64,000 nt of DNA from Bacteroidota bacterium (GTDB taxonomy: Bacteria > Bacteroidota > Ignavibacteria > Ignavibacteriales > Ignavibacteriaceae), in contig JAJYDC010000007.1 of NCBI GenBank assembly GCA_021777835.1, forward strand, positions 85,530 to 149,529, written 5' to 3'. Shown here piece by piece: positions 9,062-16,660 of the stretch. The position numbers were made by a program, and so were the translations under genes. Numbering within the stretch: position 1 is the stretch's first letter; each line of letters starts with the position of its first letter. The notes under the pieces are model-generated. The model ran no database searches and had not been told where the DNA came from. It was given only the letters and a program-made list of their open reading frames with translations.

Positions 9062-9820
9062 ATGAAACATAGATCAACTATCTTCGGTTCCTTTTTACTT
9101 CTCTTGTTTTTCACTACAAGTAGTTTCTCACAAGTTAAATATGGGACTGTCTTCCAATCATCTCCTATTATTTCATTATTAACCGGAGTTATGAATGGCA
9201 ATTTTACTATATCTAAAATGAAAAAAATGGGAGACTTTGGTCTAGGAACCTTTAACGGTGTTGATGGCGAAATGATCTTCCTTAATGGAATTGTTTACCG
9301 TGTAGATGCTGAAGGCAAAGTTAATATCCCCCCAAACTCCGAAAAGACTCCGTTTGTTACGGAAATATTTTTTCACGCTGATACTGTTATTAAATTGAAC
9401 AATACTCTCGATTTTGCAAATCTAGATAAATTTATTGACAAAGCTTTGCCTTCAAATAATACTGTTTGCGCAATTAAGGTTATAGGAAAGTTCGAAGCAG
9501 TTCAAACAAGAAGTGAACGGAAACAAACCAATTCATATTCCAATTTATCGGACGTTCTCAAAAATCAATCAATTTTTAATCTTAAAAATATTCAAGGAAC
9601 TTTGGTTGGTTTTCGTTTCCCTTCATATATGAGTGAGCTGAATGCTGCAGGTTATCATTTCCATTTTCTTTCTGAAAATAAAAATCAAGGCGGGCATGTA
9701 CTTGCCTTAATGACAAAAAATGTTAGAATAGAGATTGAATTTGTAAAAAACATTAAGATGAGGATTCCTTCAAGTCAAGATTTCTTAAACAATAATTTAG
9801 GAGAAAAGAAACTTAACTAG
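9062..9820 (+). CDS. budA: Alpha-acetolactate decarboxylase, apparently exported
   Basis: Converts 2-acetolactate to acetoin and CO2. The family hallmarks are all present: GDFGLGTFNGVDGEMI early, TLVGFRFPSYM, and the zinc ligands HFH at 199-201 with a third His at 212 (GGH). The 2 and 11 residue spacings match the characterised Brevibacillus enzyme. The 252-residue product begins with a convincing signal peptide (KHRSTIFGSFLLLLFF then SSFSQ). It is therefore predicted to act in the periplasm or outside the cell, as in some other bacteria, rather than in the cytosol. AAAGGAAG precedes the ATG. The last 4 bp overlap the end of the convergent rluE gene. No acetolactate synthase gene is nearby. 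Confidence 0.92.
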   Translation: MKHRSTIFGSFLLLLFFTTSSFSQVKYGTVFQSSPIISLLTGVMNGNFTISKMKKMGDFGLGTFNGVDGEMIFLNGIVYRVDAEGKVNIPPNSEKTPFVTEIFFHADTVIKLNNTLDFANLDKFIDKALPSNNTVCAIKVIGKFEAVQTRSERKQTNSYSNLSDVLKNQSIFNLKNIQGTLVGFRFPSYMSELNAAGYHFHFLSENKNQGGHVLALMTKNVRIEIEFVKNIKMRIPSSQDFLNNNLGEKKLN

Positions 9821-10395
9821 CTTAATAGCTTTTCTATTTCATTGACTTTAAGTTGCCTTATTTCTCCCGGCTTTAAATCATTAAGCAGTATATTCTTTAT
9901 TCTTACTCTTATCAGTCGTAAAGTAGGATAACCGATGGCTGCTGTCATCTTTCTAACTTGTCTGTTTCGTCCTTCAGAAATGACCAGACTCAGCCATGAT
10001 GTCGGTATATTATTCCTTTTTCGTATGGGCGGATCTCTTTCCCATATTTCTGGTTGCTTAATTATTTTGACTTTTACAGGCAGGGTTAGTCGCTTTTCAA
10101 TAATTACTCCGGCTTCTAATTTCTTCAACCCCGGGGCGGAAGGACTTCCTTCAACTTGACAGAAATATTCTCGCTCATGTTTATTCCTGGGATTTAATAG
10201 AAAATCACTCGCTCTTTTGTCATTTGACAGTAATAACAGCCCTTCACTGTCCATATCTAATCTGCCTACAGGGTAAACACTTTTTGGGACTTTAAATAAA
10301 TCTGCCAAAGTCTTTCTACCGAATCCATCAGTAAATTGTGTAAGCACTCCGTATGGTTTGTTTATTGCATAGTATAAATAATTATTCTGGTTCAT
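9817..10395 (-). CDS. rluE: Pseudouridine synthase, RluE/RsuA family
   Basis: Isomerises specific uridines in rRNA; RluE modifies 23S rRNA U2457 in E. coli. The 192-residue protein opens directly with the catalytic domain (YYAINKPYGVLTQF), without an S4 domain, which fits RluE rather than RsuA or RluB. The catalytic Asp is D47 in YPVGRLDMDSEGLLLL. SEGRNRQVRKMTAAIGYPTLRLIRVRI is the matching late motif of the family. The target base is inferred from the E. coli homologue. The start overlaps the end of the upstream glycosyltransferase by 14 bp, and the 3' end overlaps budA by 4 bp, so the locus is tightly packed. Confidence 0.9.
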   Translation of the reverse strand: MNQNNYLYYAINKPYGVLTQFTDGFGRKTLADLFKVPKSVYPVGRLDMDSEGLLLLSNDKRASDFLLNPRNKHEREYFCQVEGSPSAPGLKKLEAGVIIEKRLTLPVKVKIIKQPEIWERDPPIRKRNNIPTSWLSLVISEGRNRQVRKMTAAIGYPTLRLIRVRIKNILLNDLKPGEIRQLKVNEIEKLLS

Positions 10396-11032
10396 AGCTG
10401 TTGGTAATGCTGTCAGGTAAATCTCGGTAATATATATATGTTTTAAAATCTATTTTATGAACATTGAAAACTTTCTCTGCCCGTTCAAGAAATTCAGAAT
10501 CTTCACTGTATCTTAAATCCTTAAATCCGTTAAGGTCAAGGAATACTTTTCTTTTCGCGAAAAAAGTCCCGCCGACTGTGCAATCAGTAATATGGATTAG
10601 TTTTTTCATATCATTCTTATCCCTGACGTATTCGTTTCCAATAATTTTTACTCCGCCATGAATAAAATCGATTTCCGAGTTCTCATTCATATAGTCTACA
10701 CGCTTTTGTAAATGATCAATCTCATATTCGTCGTCGCTGTCCAGGAATGTTATGTATTTCCCCGATGAGGCCTTTATTCCTCTGTTTCTTGTTAAAGCAA
10801 GCTTCACATTTGACTGACGTATTACTTTGAAATTGCTATATACTTTTTCGTACTCGCTTAGAATCTTAAAGGTATCGTCCTCACTTCCGTCGTCAATTGC
10901 TATTAACTCCCAATTTTCAAAGGATTGGTTCAAAAGTGAGCCTATACTCCTGCTTAAATATTCAGCACGGTTAAATACTGCCATTATTACCGAAACTTCT
11001 GGTGGGCTTATTATTTTATTATTTAATGTCAT
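10382..11032 (-). CDS. Family 2 glycosyltransferase
   Basis: A single-domain GT-A enzyme of 216 residues, expected to add a sugar to a cell-surface glycan or glycolipid at the cytoplasmic face. The N-terminus has the GT2 fold signature VSVIMAVFNRAEYLSRSI. ELIAIDDGSEDDT lies at about 43-54, and the nucleotide-metal DxD is TFLDSDDE at about 96-102. No membrane segment or second domain is present, and the acceptor is unknown. Its stop lies inside rluE (14-bp overlap), suggesting joint transcription of unrelated functions. The upstream 423 bp contain one copy of a 90-bp repeat. Confidence 0.88.
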   Translation of the reverse strand: MTLNNKIISPPEVSVIMAVFNRAEYLSRSIGSLLNQSFENWELIAIDDGSEDDTFKILSEYEKVYSNFKVIRQSNVKLALTRNRGIKASSGKYITFLDSDDEYEIDHLQKRVDYMNENSEIDFIHGGVKIIGNEYVRDKNDMKKLIHITDCTVGGTFFAKRKVFLDLNGFKDLRYSEDSEFLERAEKVFNVHKIDFKTYIYYRDLPDSITNSYEPE

Positions 11033-11455
11033 CTATCTTTGAATTCACAACTCCTTATGAAGAAATATACCCAAATTTACAATTTGCAGAAATAATTGAA
11101 AATGCAATATAACAATGAAAAATTATTAACCATGGATGTATGACAAATTGTCCCGAAACCTTTCTTAATTTACTCGTTTTCTCGTCTTTTAAGGACTTTT
11201 TGATTACTACTTAACCCAATTTGTCGTACACCCCCTCTCCTATTGACTTTCAGTTTTTTTTTTTTTCAATTTGATCTGGTTTATTTTTAGAATATCTAAG
11301 GGGAGTACATTGGACAAAAAAACAAACATCTTTACAAGTCTTTCGCTTCACTGTTTCAGACAATTCCTTTCTTTCTCTTTGCTATTCCAAAAGCCATCAA
11401 TAATTAATAAGACATGTTTTAATCATTCTTTTTACTTAATGCATTTGGTACTAAT
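11033..11455. other. Intergenic region with repeat copy A
   Basis: A 423-bp gap between divergent genes. It contains one copy of a ~90-bp direct repeat (11144-11233), a run of ten or more T at about 11256-11267, and AT-rich sequence. The single open frame (11271-11459) looks like chance: no ribosome site, and Ser/Phe-rich residues in no recognisable order. The promoter for the lipoprotein at 11456 presumably lies here. Confidence 0.5.
11144..11233 (+). repeat. Direct repeat, copy A (partner at 14568-14666)
   Basis: Begins CAAATTGTCCCGAAACC, passes through TTAATTTACTCGTTTTCTCG and ACTTTTTGATTACTACTTA, and ends near CCCAAT. Apart from one 9-bp insertion and a few substitutions, the same sequence recurs 3.4 kb away in the same orientation. 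The two copies bracket the lipoprotein and the frameshifted T9SS gene. No coding frame or terminal inverted repeat is evident. Confidence 0.85.
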
Positions 11456-12529
11456 ATGAAGCGAAACTACTTTCTGAATAGCAAACTGAATAAATTCTTA
11501 AACTTTTACTTAATCTTGAACATACTCCCGAGCGCTATCTTCTTGCTGTTTTCTTTTGAAGGATGCAAAAGCCCGACCGGACCTCAGACGGAAAGCAGAG
11601 ATTATATATGGACTGTAGATACAATAAAAACCATGGACCCGTTAACTTTATCAAGAATATGGGGTATTTCCCCAAGTGATGTGTGGGCTGTTGGAAGCGG
11701 AGCCGCAACAGCTTTAGGAATTTGGCATTTTGACGGCAACAGGTGGGACTGCGATTCCATTTCTAGAGGATTTACTCCCTGGGCAGTAATAGGTTTTTCA
11801 AGAGATGAAGTGTGGATAGGCAATACAAGTAGTACAATTTGGAAATATAATGGTTTTCAGTGGCTACAATATGGTCAATATAATACTGCAGGTTACGATA
11901 AAACCTGGATTTTGAATTTTGATGGAACAGCAAGTAATAATATCTATGGCGTTGGTTGTGCTAACAAAAATGACGGCAGCAGTTATAAAGGAATCATAAT
12001 GCGGTATGATGGAACTTCCTGGAAATTTGCTAATATTCCTTATACTAAAGTTGAGTTTATCGATGGTAAAATTGATCAGAACAGCGGCGCACTTATTATA
12101 GAAGGAACCGTATTTGATTCAACCGGCTGGTTAAGTAAACTATATGTTTGGGATGGAAACCAGTTAAAAGAAATCTATTCCGGAATACGATATGGTGATG
12201 TCGGAAGCGTCGGGAAAGAGGTATTGGTGGATATTGATCAGAAAATCTACAAATATGAGAACGGACAATTAGTTTTATGGAAAGATTTGTCACGTACCGC
12301 CTATGGTGGTAAAATATGGTGTGGAAGAAACGAAAACGATTTCTTCCTAGGAACTTTAGCCGGGAAAGGGATTGCACATTATAATGGTACTGACATCCAA
12401 ACAATATATAAATTCAAATCCGAATTAGATATTTATGGAGGATATGCTTTTGATAACGATGTATTCTTTCTTTTAAAAGCGATAAATGGCTCGGGAGACA
12501 ATTATATACTTCATGGAAAATTAAATTAA
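11456..12529 (+). CDS. Probable lipoprotein with beta-propeller-like repeats
   Basis: A 357-residue exported protein. The N-terminal hydrophobic segment ends at FEGC, Cys37, followed by KSPTGPQTE, so it is probably lipidated, though the residues before the Cys are a loose lipobox. The body contains repeated units of the form S-x-x-D/N-V/I-W/Y-A/G-V-G followed by a W/Y-rich strand (SPSDVWAVGSG, SRDEVWIGNTS, ASNNIYGVGCA, NENDFFLGTLAG), with HFDGNRW, KYNGFQW, RYDGTSW and HYNGTDI between them. That pattern suggests a propeller with about 5-7 blades. No catalytic motif is visible. No clear ribosome site precedes the ATG. The gene is followed by a predicted structured RNA. Confidence 0.75.
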   Translation: MKRNYFLNSKLNKFLNFYLILNILPSAIFLLFSFEGCKSPTGPQTESRDYIWTVDTIKTMDPLTLSRIWGISPSDVWAVGSGAATALGIWHFDGNRWDCDSISRGFTPWAVIGFSRDEVWIGNTSSTIWKYNGFQWLQYGQYNTAGYDKTWILNFDGTASNNIYGVGCANKNDGSSYKGIIMRYDGTSWKFANIPYTKVEFIDGKIDQNSGALIIEGTVFDSTGWLSKLYVWDGNQLKEIYSGIRYGDVGSVGKEVLVDIDQKIYKYENGQLVLWKDLSRTAYGGKIWCGRNENDFFLGTLAGKGIAHYNGTDIQTIYKFKSELDIYGGYAFDNDVFFLLKAINGSGDNYILHGKLN

Positions 12530-12567
12530 ATAAGGAGAGTTGAGTAATAAAATAACTACTAAAACTA

Positions 12568-12587
12568 GAGTGTGTGGCAACACCCTC
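12568..12587 (+). other. Short hairpin preceding the three-way junction
   Basis: GAGTGTGT at 12568-12575 pairs with ACACCCTC at 12580-12587 around a GGCA loop, with a single T-C mismatch. No T-run follows, so it is not a classic terminator. It lies 9 bases upstream of the three-way junction and may be part of the same folded RNA. Confidence 0.5.
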
Positions 12588-12595
12588 CTTTAAAT

Positions 12596-12653
12596 GCAAA
12601 TAAAATATTAGGTCGCTCACCTAACGTAGGTATTTTCATGCCTTTTTATTTGC
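12596..12653 (+). ncRNA. Candidate structured RNA: three-way junction in the leader of the T9SS gene
   Basis: The sequence folds into a compact three-way junction with no mispairs. The outer stem GCAAATAAAA (12596-12605) pairs over ten bases with TTTTATTTGC (12644-12653). Inside are hairpin 1, TTAGGT-CGCTC-ACCTAA (12608-12624), and hairpin 2, AGGTAT-TTTC-ATGCCT (12628-12643, one G-U pair). The arms are separated by only 2, 3 and 0 bases. It lies 54 bp before the ATG at 12708. I cannot assign it to a known riboswitch or ribozyme class. It could be a leader regulator, a small RNA or an mRNA processing element; it lacks a terminator U-tract. Confidence 0.5.
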
Positions 12654-12707
12654 TCTGCCAATTTTAATTAATAATTTTTTCTAAAACAAACCAATTTGAG
12701 GTTATTT

Positions 12708-13685
12708 ATGAAAGCGAAAGTTTGTTTCTTTTGGTTAACAATATTACTTTTTACTTCCTTTCAAATGGCGTATCCGCAAAGTATTTCGTTTGAATCTCCC
12801 TCAGAAGGTCAAGTAATAGCCAATACTTCTTCTAATTCAGAGACAAATATAACGGTAAATTTGGTAATTAAAGCTACGGGAATCGCTCCCTTGCAATCTC
12901 CTAATTATGCATATATCCGTGTGTATGACCAAAACTGGGTTCTACTTTATGGGCCACAAGTTTCCAGCTATGATAACAACAAATATACACTTTCACATTC
13001 ACTACAATTAGCGCCTGGAACTTATATATTGCATGCCACACTCACTGAATACTTTGGCATCAACGATTATAGATCTGATGCGGGTACATCGGTCGACTTT
13101 CATGTTAAGCACACTATTTCTGTAATCAACAATTTTTTAGCCGGCAACATTAAAGTGGACAACATTACATTATCTAGCGGCACACCTATTTATAAATATA
13201 TAGGTGACTTAACATCTCTCGAAGCCATAGACCAACTTTATAATGGCTATTATTATACATGGAATACCAGCAGCGATAATACAAGTAATTGGAAGAGGAA
13301 GCCAATGATCGAAAGTTGGGCTCCTATTACTGGTGCCACAACGCGAAATTATTCTTATACTGTAGCAAGTAATGATAACGGAGCAACTATATCTTCAGAT
13401 ATGAAGAAAATATTGAGTTTAACGTTTCAAAATTATATTGTTGGATTAGGAAATGCCGGAGTTATAACTGTAAACGGTACACAGTATAATTCGCCTTATT
13501 CCAATAGTAATGTAATTGAAGGAACTCTAATTAATGCGATTGCACCCGGTCAAACAATAAATGGTATAGACTATTATTTAAATCAATGGAATGACGGCTC
13601 CAAGTCTTCCAGCTTAACATTTAATTCGTCGGTTAATGCTATTTATACTGCCTACTATATAGGCACGCCGCAACTAATACAATAA
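12708..13685 (+). CDS. Secreted protein, N-terminal part of a frameshifted T9SS substrate
   Basis: Starts at the ATG at 12708, with GAGG ~7 bases upstream; an in-frame TTG at 12696 is less likely. The 325 residues begin with a signal peptide (AKVCFFWLTILLFTSF then YPQ). They continue as beta-rich modules: residues ~25-125 look Ig/FN3-like and carry YAYIRVYDQNWVLLYGP. The frame closes at TAA 13683-13685 without the C-terminal sorting domain such proteins need. The next frame (-1) continues at once with an FN3-like module and the sorting domain, so this is most likely one gene split by a frameshift near 13670-13687. As read, the product would be exported but not anchored by T9SS. Confidence 0.7.
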   Translation: MKAKVCFFWLTILLFTSFQMAYPQSISFESPSEGQVIANTSSNSETNITVNLVIKATGIAPLQSPNYAYIRVYDQNWVLLYGPQVSSYDNNKYTLSHSLQLAPGTYILHATLTEYFGINDYRSDAGTSVDFHVKHTISVINNFLAGNIKVDNITLSSGTPIYKYIGDLTSLEAIDQLYNGYYYTWNTSSDNTSNWKRKPMIESWAPITGATTRNYSYTVASNDNGATISSDMKKILSLTFQNYIVGLGNAGVITVNGTQYNSPYSNSNVIEGTLINAIAPGQTINGIDYYLNQWNDGSKSSSLTFNSSVNAIYTAYYIGTPQLIQ

Positions 13686-13687
13686 AT

Positions 13688-14272
13688 ATGGGTTATGATA
13701 TTGTAGTCGGTCAGCCAATTAAAATGCACTGGACTGATAACCCAAACCCAAATGTTACTTATCAAATATGGAGAAATATCAAGGGCGGGTCAGGACCAGT
13801 GTTAATCGCAACAGTCGGAAGGGGTGTGCAGACGTATACTGATTATAATTATCTGTTCACAGGCACTTATACAAATGATTTACTGTACTATGACGTAAGG
13901 CAGTATTACTCAGTAGAGGGCACATATTCAAATACGAATTTTCTATCAGTTTATGGGAAAATTGCTCCTAAGGCATTAGTAAATAATAATTTGGATCAGG
14001 ATGAAAACATTATAAGTTATTTCGTAGGTTGTTATCCCAACCCATTTAATCCATCAACAACGATAAATTATCAACTGCCGGAAGCCGGATTAGTATCATT
14101 AAGGATATTTGACTTAATGGGTAGAGAGGTAAAAACACTTGTAAATGAAATTAAAGAAAAAGGTTCATACAATATAAGCTTTGATGCATCGAATCTCTCA
14201 AGCGGTGTATATTTTTATCAGCTAAGAGCAGGAGATTATGTTTCAATAAAAAAGATGGTTTTACTCAAGTGA
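13688..14272 (+). CDS. C-terminal part of the frameshifted T9SS substrate, with sorting domain
   Basis: A 194-residue open frame that has no signal peptide and no ribosome site before its ATG. It therefore looks like the tail of the preceding gene, in the -1 frame. Residues ~1-90 form an FN3-like domain (GQPIKMHWTDNPNPNVTYQI). Residues ~118-194 are a textbook T9SS type A sorting domain: CYPNPFNPSTTINYQLP, then FDLMGREVKTLV, then LSSGVYFYQLRAG and KKMVLLK. In-frame sequence upstream of the ATG (back to about 13673) reads through without a stop, which supports a single ancestral gene of ~520 residues. A sequencing or assembly error is the other explanation. Confidence 0.7.
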   Translation: MGYDIVVGQPIKMHWTDNPNPNVTYQIWRNIKGGSGPVLIATVGRGVQTYTDYNYLFTGTYTNDLLYYDVRQYYSVEGTYSNTNFLSVYGKIAPKALVNNNLDQDENIISYFVGCYPNPFNPSTTINYQLPEAGLVSLRIFDLMGREVKTLVNEIKEKGSYNISFDASNLSSGVYFYQLRAGDYVSIKKMVLLK

Positions 14273-14795
14273 GAAAAGGATGTGCACACATAAAAGGACG
14301 CTGAGTGATTTCGAGTTTTCGAGAAATCGTATCGAAGCGACCGGAATTAACCAACCACCGGAATATATTTGAACGAACAAAGAGCGGGGGGATTTGTATA
14401 TACGAAGGAAATATTTTTATTAAAGTTAAGTGCCCGTGTCCGGAGGCTTCGATACTTCGCCGGACAATTTGGTATGTTCCTGAAGATTAAGAGAGCTTAG
14501 TGCCCGCCGAAACTCAGACACCTTTCCGGAAGCAAATGGACATGATGAGATTTCGACGGCTGTACTGCAAATTGTCCCGAAACCTTTCGAAGTATTCTTA
14601 ATTTACTCGTTTTCTCGTCTTTTAAAGACTTTTTGATTACTACTTATCCCAATTCGCCGTTCACCCATTAACCATTTCAATTGTCTCGTTGTTTAATTAT
14701 TTTAGGAGTGAAATCGTTTTGCTCTTTGTTTGGGAAGTTGAAAAAGCTTAGATTGATTTCACAGTTAAATTTAAATATTGGAAGGAGAATATAAA
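14273..14795. other. Intergenic region, relic-like, with repeat copy B
   Basis: A 523-bp stretch without a convincing gene; the open frame at 14305-14490 has no ribosome site or recognisable order. The first ~290 bp are richer in G+C than their surroundings and contain inverted repeats: GATTTC/GAAATC (14307-14312 with 14323-14328) and GTCCGG/CCGGAC (14438-14443 with 14460-14465). The second half holds repeat copy B. This could be the remnant of an insertion. Confidence 0.5.
14568..14666 (+). repeat. Direct repeat, copy B (partner at 11144-11233)
   Basis: Same sequence and orientation as copy A, with a 9-bp insertion after CCGAAACCTTTC and scattered substitutions. It ends with CCCAATTCGCCGTTCACCC. 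It lies ~130 bp upstream of the next gene, as copy A lies ~220 bp upstream of the lipoprotein. It may therefore be a duplicated promoter segment as easily as an element boundary. Confidence 0.85.
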
Positions 14796-15020
14796 ATGTC
14801 TTTCCGTGATCAACAAAAATATTTAGATGCTTTAAAGAAGTATGAAAAGAAATTCGATAGAAAAGAATTAGAAGATTATAAAACATTTGTAAAAATGCAT
14901 AAAGATGAGGAGGATTTTGATTCTCTATCGCTTGAAAGACTTGAAGAACTATACGGAAAATATTATCAGCCAATTGATAAAAATAAGTATGACTCCTTTT
15001 TTAAGAAAAAGCCGGATTAG
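14796..15020 (+). CDS. Small charged helical protein, unknown function
   Basis: A 74-residue protein that I do not recognise. It is strongly charged and predicted mostly helical (DQQKYLDALKKYEKKFDRKE), with no Cys, signal peptide or membrane segment, so it is likely cytosolic. The ATG at 14796 is preceded by GGAAGGAGAA at a normal distance; an upstream in-frame TTG at 14778 lies inside that ribosome site and can be dismissed. It ends 8 bp before the GT9 glycosyltransferase, so the two are probably co-transcribed. Confidence 0.75.
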   Translation: MSFRDQQKYLDALKKYEKKFDRKELEDYKTFVKMHKDEEDFDSLSLERLEELYGKYYQPIDKNKYDSFFKKKPD

Positions 15021-15028
15021 TCTGTTTA

Positions 15029-16102
15029 ATGAATAGAATTTTAATCCTCGCCTTATCCGGTATTGGCGACGCCTTGATGTTTACCCCTGCCATTAAACTT
15101 CTTAGAAAGGCTCTCCCCGAAGCTAAGATTGATGCACTAACCATGTTTAAGGGTGCAAAAGAAATGTATGAGAGAAATTCTAATCTTTCTGAAGCATTAT
15201 ATTTTGACTTTCTTCACCGAAGTAAAATCGAATCCCTAAAATATGTTCTTAGCCTTCGCAACAAATACGATGCTGCAATAAATATTTATCCTTCAAACAG
15301 AAAAGAATATAATGCGATAAATTATTTAATTGGAGCTCGCAAAAGAGCAGGTGTAAAATACCTAAGAATGGATTTTGAGAATTTAGGATTCCTAAATAAT
15401 ATTAGAATCATTGAGGATGATTCGCGACATAATGTTGAAACCAATATTATGCTTGTTGAAAAACTGCTCAACACTCAATTCAGTGAACAGCCTAAACTTG
15501 AATTCCCGTTAAAAGATGAAGATGAAAACTATGCTGCTGGTTTTCTTAATGATAAAGGAATTAAGGAAGGTGATATCGTCATTGGATTTCATCCCGGTTC
15601 GGCTACCTTGAAAAATCACATTAACCGGCGCTGGGAACCTGAAAAATTTGCTGCCCTCGGGAAACGTTTGATAAATGAAATTGGTGCCAATATATTTATC
15701 TTCGGAGGTCCCGAGGAAGATGACCTTAAATCATCAATAAAAAAAATGATCGGATTGCAGTCTGCTTATGAGATAAAAACTGCATCTTTACCCCAAGGTC
15801 TGGGCTTGATTAAGCGATGTAATTTATTTGTGTCAAATGATTCTAGTATGATGCACATTGCTTCTTCACTTGAAAGAAAGGTAGTTGCAGTAATTGGTCC
15901 TACTAATACAAGTTATATTCATCCCTGGAAAACTAAATATAAAATTGCTTCCCTAAATCTTGAATGCTCTCCTTGTTTTTTTTATTCCCCAAAACCGCTT
16001 CTTTGTAAAAGAACCGACCTTAAATATAAATGCATAAAGGAGTTAGATGTCGACTACGTATATCGTGAAGTTATTGAATTATTGAAATCAAAACAGGAAT
16101 AA
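15029..16102 (+). CDS. Family 9 glycosyltransferase (heptosyltransferase-like)
   Basis: GT9 enzymes (WaaC/WaaF/WaaQ relatives) add heptose or other sugars to LPS core or surface glycans from the cytoplasmic side. The 357-residue protein has the GT-B layout. The N-terminal domain begins RILILALSGIGDALMFTPAI, and the C-terminal domain contains GFHPGSATLKNHINRRW, IFIFGGPEE and LFVSNDSSMMHIASSL, the last being the donor-binding region. Near the end, four Cys (ECSPCFFY, then LLCKR and KCIKEL) match a Cys cluster seen in many GT9 members. The exact sugar and acceptor are not determinable. It follows a small protein by 8 bp and ends 5 bp from the convergent LOG gene. Confidence 0.9.
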   Translation: MNRILILALSGIGDALMFTPAIKLLRKALPEAKIDALTMFKGAKEMYERNSNLSEALYFDFLHRSKIESLKYVLSLRNKYDAAINIYPSNRKEYNAINYLIGARKRAGVKYLRMDFENLGFLNNIRIIEDDSRHNVETNIMLVEKLLNTQFSEQPKLEFPLKDEDENYAAGFLNDKGIKEGDIVIGFHPGSATLKNHINRRWEPEKFAALGKRLINEIGANIFIFGGPEEDDLKSSIKKMIGLQSAYEIKTASLPQGLGLIKRCNLFVSNDSSMMHIASSLERKVVAVIGPTNTSYIHPWKTKYKIASLNLECSPCFFYSPKPLLCKRTDLKYKCIKELDVDYVYREVIELLKSKQE

Positions 16103-16107
16103 AAATT

Positions 16108-16635
16108 TCAACCTATATTCCGTTTAAAGTAATCTGCTATCGCTTCAACATTATCAAAACATTCAATTAATCCGGTAGTTCTGTTCTCACGTCTTATCTG
16201 TTTATCAATAACTGGAACTATATCACCCCACATTGCTGAATGACATGCCGCTAGCTTTTTAGTTATTAATCCCTTATTCATTAACTCCCATACTGCTGAT
16301 AATTCTAAAAGAGTTCCTGTCCCTCCCTGGAGAATAATATAACCATCGCCTGCTTCAATTAGTTTGGTTATTCTTTCAAAAAGATTTTCGCACTTTATTT
16401 CCTGAGTTAGATATTCACTTGGAGTTGCACCCCATAAGTCTACCGTTATCCCTATTGCTTCAGCTCCATTTTCTTTGGCTCCCTTAGAAGCCGCATGCAT
16501 TATACCTCTGTATCCACCTGTGCAAATATTAAAATTACCTTTTGCTAATAAACCACCAAGCAAATACGCATCTTCGAATTCTTTATCTCCCTCTTTAGGA
16601 AGCGAACTGCCGAATATTGTAATTGTTTTTTTCAA
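16108..16635 (-). CDS. LOG-family protein (TIGR00725-like, putative nucleotide phosphoribohydrolase)
   Basis: The 175-residue Rossmann-like protein has the two family motifs in slightly changed form: TGGYRGIMHAASKGA (about 39-53) and QGGTGTLLE (103-111) in place of PGGxGTxxE. Characterised LOG members cleave ribose-5-phosphate from nucleoside 5'-monophosphates, in plants releasing cytokinins. For this bacterial subfamily the substrate is uncertain. The conserved Glu111 and Arg43 suggest it is active. Translation seems to start at TTG (16635), since no ATG lies at the right place and the protein then begins with the expected first strand, KKTITIFGSS. It is 25 bp downstream of an aldo/keto reductase gene on the same strand. 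Confidence 0.85.
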   Translation of the reverse strand: MKKTITIFGSSLPKEGDKEFEDAYLLGGLLAKGNFNICTGGYRGIMHAASKGAKENGAEAIGITVDLWGATPSEYLTQEIKCENLFERITKLIEAGDGYIILQGGTGTLLELSAVWELMNKGLITKKLAACHSAMWGDIVPVIDKQIRRENRTTGLIECFDNVEAIADYFKRNIG

Positions 16636-16660
16636 TAGGATGTTATTCTTTGCTAAAATA

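Noticed and set aside
11271..11459. 62-codon open frame between divergent genes
   Set aside because: No ribosome site, begins in a T-rich tract, overlaps the lipoprotein start and shows no protein-like composition.
12596..12653. Possible hammerhead or twister ribozyme
   Set aside because: The conserved cores of these ribozymes (for example CUGAUGA with GAAA) are absent; only the three-way layout is similar.
14305..14490. 61-codon open frame in the relic-like gap
   Set aside because: No ribosome site, and it crosses the inverted repeats; it looks like chance in G+C-richer DNA.
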